Below, piece by piece: positions 12,925 to 15,963 of a stretch of DNA of 15,963 nucleotides. A model generated the notes under the pieces. The model was not told the origin of the DNA and searched no databases. It worked only from the letters and a program-made list of their open reading frames with translations. The translations under genes were made by a program, and so were the position numbers. The DNA is from UBA7702 sp051866595 (lineage in GTDB: Bacteria > Bacillota > Dehalobacteriia > UBA7702), in assembly GCA_051866595.1 (NCBI GenBank), contig JBJDXI010000042.1, forward strand, positions 1-15,963, in the 5' to 3' direction. Each line of letters opens with the position of its first letter. The stretch's first letter is position 1.

Positions 12925-13903
12925 TCTTTGTTATCTGGATGGAAAAGAGTTTCCGCCGGTATTGGCGGCGCCCATGGCCGGAATTACCGATAAAGTGTAC
13001 CGGCGGATCCTTATTGAAATGGGTGTTGATTACTGTTTCACGGAAATGGTCTGTGCAAAAGCACTGGTATACCGTAACAAAAAGACCATGGATTTATTGA
13101 ATATCCATGGGGAAGAAAACGTTTGCGGTGTACAGCTCTTTGGAGAGAACCCCTATGAGATGGCCGAAGCGGCGCGGTACGCCGCGGAGCACGGCGCGAA
13201 AGTGATTGACATCAATATGGGATGTCCCGTGCCGAAGGTGGTCAATAACGGTGAAGGTTCGGCGCTGCTGAAAAATCCGATCCTTGCCGAAAAGATACTG
13301 CACAGTGTAAAAGAGGCCGTTTCCGTTCCCGTGACAGTGAAGCTTCGCCGCGGTTTTGACGGTGGCATGGAGGGTCTGGAGCTTGCCCGGCGCATGGAAG
13401 CTGCGGGAGCATCGGCGGTAACCGTTCACGGCCGTGACCGTGCCCAGTATTACAGCGGTGAAGCCGACTGGAGTTTTATTGCCAAAGTAAAAGAATCCCT
13501 GTCCATTCCCGTGATCGGCAACGGGGATATTTTTGCTCCGAAAGATGCTTTGAATATGCTTCGTGAAACCGGCTGTGACGGTGTGATGGTGGCCCGTGGC
13601 ATGGAGGGAAATCCCTGGCTGATCCGGGACATCCGGGCGGCGATGCGGGGACAGGCGATAATGCCTGTAACGGCGTCGGATCGGGCGGATATGGCCATCC
13701 GTCAGCTGAGAGAATGTACGGAGCAATACGGTGAGTGGCTTGGCATCCGTTTTATGCGGAAGTTCCTTGGCTGGTACGTCCGGGGATTCCGTGACGCGGC
13801 GGCGGCAAGGAACGCGCTGAACGGCATGACGGAGCTGGATGAGATTGAAGATTACCTGCGGGAATGGGCGCATAAAAATGAAATGGCTGCCGGAGAGCGG
13901 TAG
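12908..13903 (+). CDS. dusB: tRNA-dihydrouridine synthase, DusB type
   Basis: A 331-residue FMN-dependent enzyme reducing uridine to dihydrouridine in the tRNA D-loop. APMAGITD (21-28) binds FMN; 'NMGCPVPKVVNNGEGSALL' holds the catalytic C106; 'VTVKLRRGFD', 'VHGRDRAQYYSG', 'IPVIGNGDIF' and 'VMVARGMEGNPWL' complete the barrel, followed by a helical tRNA-binding domain. It starts within coaX (17-base overlap) without a clear ribosome site, so it depends on coupling to coaX. In Bacillus dusB lies between folK and lysS, matching its position just before greA-lysS here. A weak inverted repeat follows. Confidence 0.95.
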   Translation: MKRTSDLCYLDGKEFPPVLAAPMAGITDKVYRRILIEMGVDYCFTEMVCAKALVYRNKKTMDLLNIHGEENVCGVQLFGENPYEMAEAARYAAEHGAKVIDINMGCPVPKVVNNGEGSALLKNPILAEKILHSVKEAVSVPVTVKLRRGFDGGMEGLELARRMEAAGASAVTVHGRDRAQYYSGEADWSFIAKVKESLSIPVIGNGDIFAPKDALNMLRETGCDGVMVARGMEGNPWLIRDIRAAMRGQAIMPVTASDRADMAIRQLRECTEQYGEWLGIRFMRKFLGWYVRGFRDAAAARNALNGMTELDEIEDYLREWAHKNEMAAGER

Positions 13904-13921
13904 TTTATGTCAGTAAAAACG

Positions 13922-13958
13922 GGTTTCCTTCGATTTTTATACAATTACGGAGGAAACC
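13922..13958 (+). repeat. Inverted repeat between dusB and the greA promoter (possible weak terminator or operator)
   Basis: GGTTTCCTTCG (13922-13932) pairs with CGGAGGAAACC (13948-13958), 11 bp including one G-U, with a 15-nt loop. The next bases, TTGACTTTTCTTTT, are a broken T-tract and at the same time the greA -35. It could end dusB transcripts or be a binding site at the greA promoter. Confidence 0.55.
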
Positions 13959-13987
13959 TTGACTTTTCTTTTGCATGGAAATATAAT
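13959..13987 (+). promoter_or_regulatory. greA-lysS promoter
   Basis: TTGACT (13959-13964) and a perfect TATAAT (13982-13987) stand 17 bp apart. Predicted start is near 13994, leaving a leader of about 80 nt, longer than others in this window. This is a near-consensus sigma-A promoter. Confidence 0.9.
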
Positions 13988-14030
13988 AATATGAATGACT
14001 GAAATGATGGTTTTGTCGGCGGAAGATAAA

Positions 14031-14060
14031 ACTGTCTTTTTCTATTATTAAAAAAACAGT
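14031..14060 (+). promoter_or_regulatory. Hairpin in the greA leader next to the ribosome binding site
   Basis: ACTGT then TTTTT (14031-14041, one C-A mismatch) pairs with AAAAA then ACAGT (14050-14060) around an 8-nt loop. The stem ends one base before the greA ribosome site AAAGGAG (14062-14068). It is AU-rich and so of modest stability. It may tune greA translation or be chance. Confidence 0.4.
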
Positions 14061-14074
14061 CAAAGGAGTATACT

Positions 14075-14551
14075 ATGAGCGAAGAACAAGAAGTCCTGTT
14101 AACAGCAGAAGGCTTGAAAAAGTTAGAGGAAAAACTGGAAAATCTGAAAACAGTTCGTCGTAAAGAAGTTGCCGCCCGTATCAAACAGGCGATTGACTTC
14201 GGTGACCTTTCCGAAAACTCCGAATATGACGACGCCAAAAATGAGCAGGCTTTTATTGAAGGCAGTATTGTAGAATTGGAAAACAAGCTGGCTCACGCGA
14301 AAATTATCGAAGAAGGCACCGGCGCTAAAAAAGTGATGATGGGCAGCACCGTTGAATTGGAAGACATTGAATACGGCGAAACGATGACCTATACGATTGT
14401 GGGTTCCATGGAAGCGGACCCCATGGAAAATAAGATTTCCAACGAATCGCCTGTGGGCAGTGCCATCCTCGGTGCCACGGTGGGTTCTATCGTTGATGTG
14501 AAAGCTCCCGCCGGTACAATTCAATATAAAATTCTGGATATCAAAAAGTGA
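14075..14551 (+). CDS. greA: Transcription elongation factor GreA
   Basis: A 158-residue factor that enters the RNA polymerase secondary channel and stimulates cleavage of backtracked RNA. The N-terminal coiled coil (about residues 10-75) has the acidic tip in 'DFGDLSENSEYDDAKNEQ' with D44 and E47 near the turn. The C-terminal FKBP-like domain includes 'SPVGSAILGATVGSIVDVKAPAG'. The length equals that of E. coli GreA. ATG 14075 has AAAGGAG 6 bases upstream. lysS follows 9 bases later, a gene pair kept in many Bacillota. Confidence 0.96.
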   Translation: MSEEQEVLLTAEGLKKLEEKLENLKTVRRKEVAARIKQAIDFGDLSENSEYDDAKNEQAFIEGSIVELENKLAHAKIIEEGTGAKKVMMGSTVELEDIEYGETMTYTIVGSMEADPMENKISNESPVGSAILGATVGSIVDVKAPAGTIQYKILDIKK

Positions 14552-14560
14552 GGAATCACC

Positions 14561-15963
14561 ATGGCAGAAAAGGGAAAGAATGAGAATACTGCGGTTTCTC
14601 AGCCGGATCTGAACGATCAGATGCTCGTCCGCCGCGGAAAAATGAACGATTTCCGCGATCTGGGCATTGATCCTTTCGGCCACCGCTTCCGCAGAACAAA
14701 TTATTCTGTAGATATAACTGAGCATTTTGAAGAAATGGAAGGCCAGAAAGTGACTTTGGCCGGACGCATTATGTCCGTCCGCGGCCACGGCAAAGTTTCC
14801 TTTATGGAAATTACCGATGTCAAAGGTTCCATTCAGCTCTTCTTTAAAATTGATTTGCTCGGGGAAGAAAAATTCAAACAAATCAAATTGCTGGATATCG
14901 GCGATACCATCGGGATCTCCGGTGAGGTTTTCCGCACCCAGCGCGGCCAGATCTCCGTTCGGGTGGAAGACTGGGAAATCCTCTCCAAAGGACTCCGTCC
15001 TCTGCCGGAAAAATTCCACGGCCTTACCGATACGGAAATCCGCTACCGCCAGCGATATGTGGATCTTATCGTCAATCCTGAAGTAAAGGATGTTTTCATC
15101 AAACGCTCCAAAGTGATCAGCGCCATCCGTAATTATTTGGACGGACTTGGTTTTATGGAAGTGGAAACGCCGGTTCTCCATACGTTGGCCGGCGGCGCTT
15201 CGGCCCGTCCTTTCGTGACCCATCATAACGCATTGGATATGACGATGTATTGCCGTATTGCACTGGAACTTCATCTGAAACGTCTGATCGTCGGCGGTCT
15301 GGAAAAAGTGTATGAAATTGGTCGCGTTTTCCGCAATGAGGGCATCGATGTTCGTCACAATCCGGAATTCACCTTACTGGAATTATATGAAGCCTATTCC
15401 GATTACGAAGGGATGATCGAATTGGCCGAAGGCCTGTTGAAGGAAGTATGTCTTGCCGTCCACGGCTCGACCTCCTGTATGTGCCAAGGTGTTGAACTCG
15501 ACTTTTCTCATTTTGAACGCATGACCATGGTGGAAGCCGTCAAGAAATACAGCGGTATCGACTATTATGATTACGAAACTGCTGAAGAAATGCTGGCCGC
15601 CGTCAAGGAAAAAGGCATTGATCTGGAAGATAACGATGTATCCACCAAAGGCTATATTCTCAATGCTCTGTTCGATGTTACCGTTGAAGAAAACCTGATT
15701 CAGCCGACGGCGATCACTGATTATCCTATCGAGATTTCTCCGCTGGCGAAGAAAATGCCCGATCCCAACTTTACCTATCGATTTGAAGGGTTTGTTTTGG
15801 GACGGGAACTTTGCAACGCATTTTCCGAGCTGAATGACCCCTTGGATCAGAGAGAACGTTTTGAACGTCAGATGGAATTGAAAGCCAAAGGCGATGATGA
15901 AGCTCATCCTCTGGATGAAGATTATCTCACCGCCATGGAATACGGTCTCGCGCCCACCGGCGG
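14561..15963 (+). CDS. lysS: Lysyl-tRNA synthetase, class II (partial, cut by right edge)
   Basis: The first 467 complete codons of a class II LysRS that charges tRNA-Lys. An N-terminal oligonucleotide-binding domain (about residues 60-150, 'VTLAGRIMSVRGHGKVSFMEI') precedes the catalytic domain. Motif 1 lies near 'FMEVETPVL', motif 2 is VYEIGRVFRNEG (F257-R258-N259-E260), and the frame ends in 'AMEYGLAPTGG', the first part of motif 3. About 25-30 residues are probably missing. The start is ATG 14561, preceded by GAGGA and 9 bases after greA. The first 20 or so residues are polar and variable. No internal stop is seen. Confidence 0.96.
   Translation, partial: MAEKGKNENTAVSQPDLNDQMLVRRGKMNDFRDLGIDPFGHRFRRTNYSVDITEHFEEMEGQKVTLAGRIMSVRGHGKVSFMEITDVKGSIQLFFKIDLLGEEKFKQIKLLDIGDTIGISGEVFRTQRGQISVRVEDWEILSKGLRPLPEKFHGLTDTEIRYRQRYVDLIVNPEVKDVFIKRSKVISAIRNYLDGLGFMEVETPVLHTLAGGASARPFVTHHNALDMTMYCRIALELHLKRLIVGGLEKVYEIGRVFRNEGIDVRHNPEFTLLELYEAYSDYEGMIELAEGLLKEVCLAVHGSTSCMCQGVELDFSHFERMTMVEAVKKYSGIDYYDYETAEEMLAAVKEKGIDLEDNDVSTKGYILNALFDVTVEENLIQPTAITDYPIEISPLAKKMPDPNFTYRFEGFVLGRELCNAFSELNDPLDQRERFERQMELKAKGDDEAHPLDEDYLTAMEYGLAPTG

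Noticed and set aside
14123..15358. Long open frame (411 codons) on the minus strand opposite greA and lysS
   Set aside because: Antisense to two strongly conserved genes, Phe/His-rich composition typical of a shadow frame, no domain seen.

Overview
The window looks like a chromosomal housekeeping region of an endospore-forming Bacillota (Firmicutes). It has a full-length spoIIE, and its gene order follows the spoIIE-tilS-(hprT)-ftsH-coaX-...-folP-folB-folK-...-dusB-lysS cluster known from Bacillus and relatives, with AGGAGG-type ribosome binding sites throughout. Base composition is intermediate (roughly half GC). A clostridial or Negativicutes lineage seems more likely than Bacillus, because the pab, cysK and hslO genes are missing from the cluster, birA and coaX sit in front of dusB, and dihydropteroate synthase carries a long N-terminal extension. 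That placement is inference from gene content; I cannot confirm the taxon.

Layout. Positions 3-158 hold a tRNA-Met/tRNA-Glu pair on the minus strand with a clear promoter. Next comes a DUF421 membrane protein gene (minus strand), diverging from a small DMT-type transporter gene (YdcZ/DUF606). A 230-base gap then holds the spoIIE promoter, whose -35 and -10 elements are 21 bp apart, the spacing known for Spo0A-activated spoIIE and spoIIG promoters. SpoIIE ends in a strong terminator, and the tilS promoter overlaps its T-tract; tilS looks leaderless. ftsH (TTG start), an HD-domain hydrolase gene and the folate genes folP-folB-folK follow in close array. A 31-residue membrane protein with a His/Asp tail and a di-iron ferritin-like protein form a small unit closed by a terminator. 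A second YdcZ-type gene opens a run with birA, coaX and dusB, and greA-lysS starts from its own near-consensus promoter. lysS runs off the right edge inside class II motif 3.

Functionally the window combines translation and transcription support (two tRNAs, TilS, DusB, LysS, GreA), cofactor synthesis and attachment (FolP, FolB, FolK, CoaX, BirA), membrane proteolysis (FtsH), sporulation control (SpoIIE) and some small accessory genes. A recurring design is a hairpin followed within about 0-10 bases by the -35 element of the next promoter, seen at four unit boundaries.

I see no mobile element, CRISPR array, phage gene or obvious novel defence system. The most interesting observations are regulatory (spoIIE promoter spacing, leaderless tilS, a possible forespore promoter for the DUF421 gene) and the small membrane protein/ferritin-like pair. 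No gene-free stretch exceeds 300 bases.
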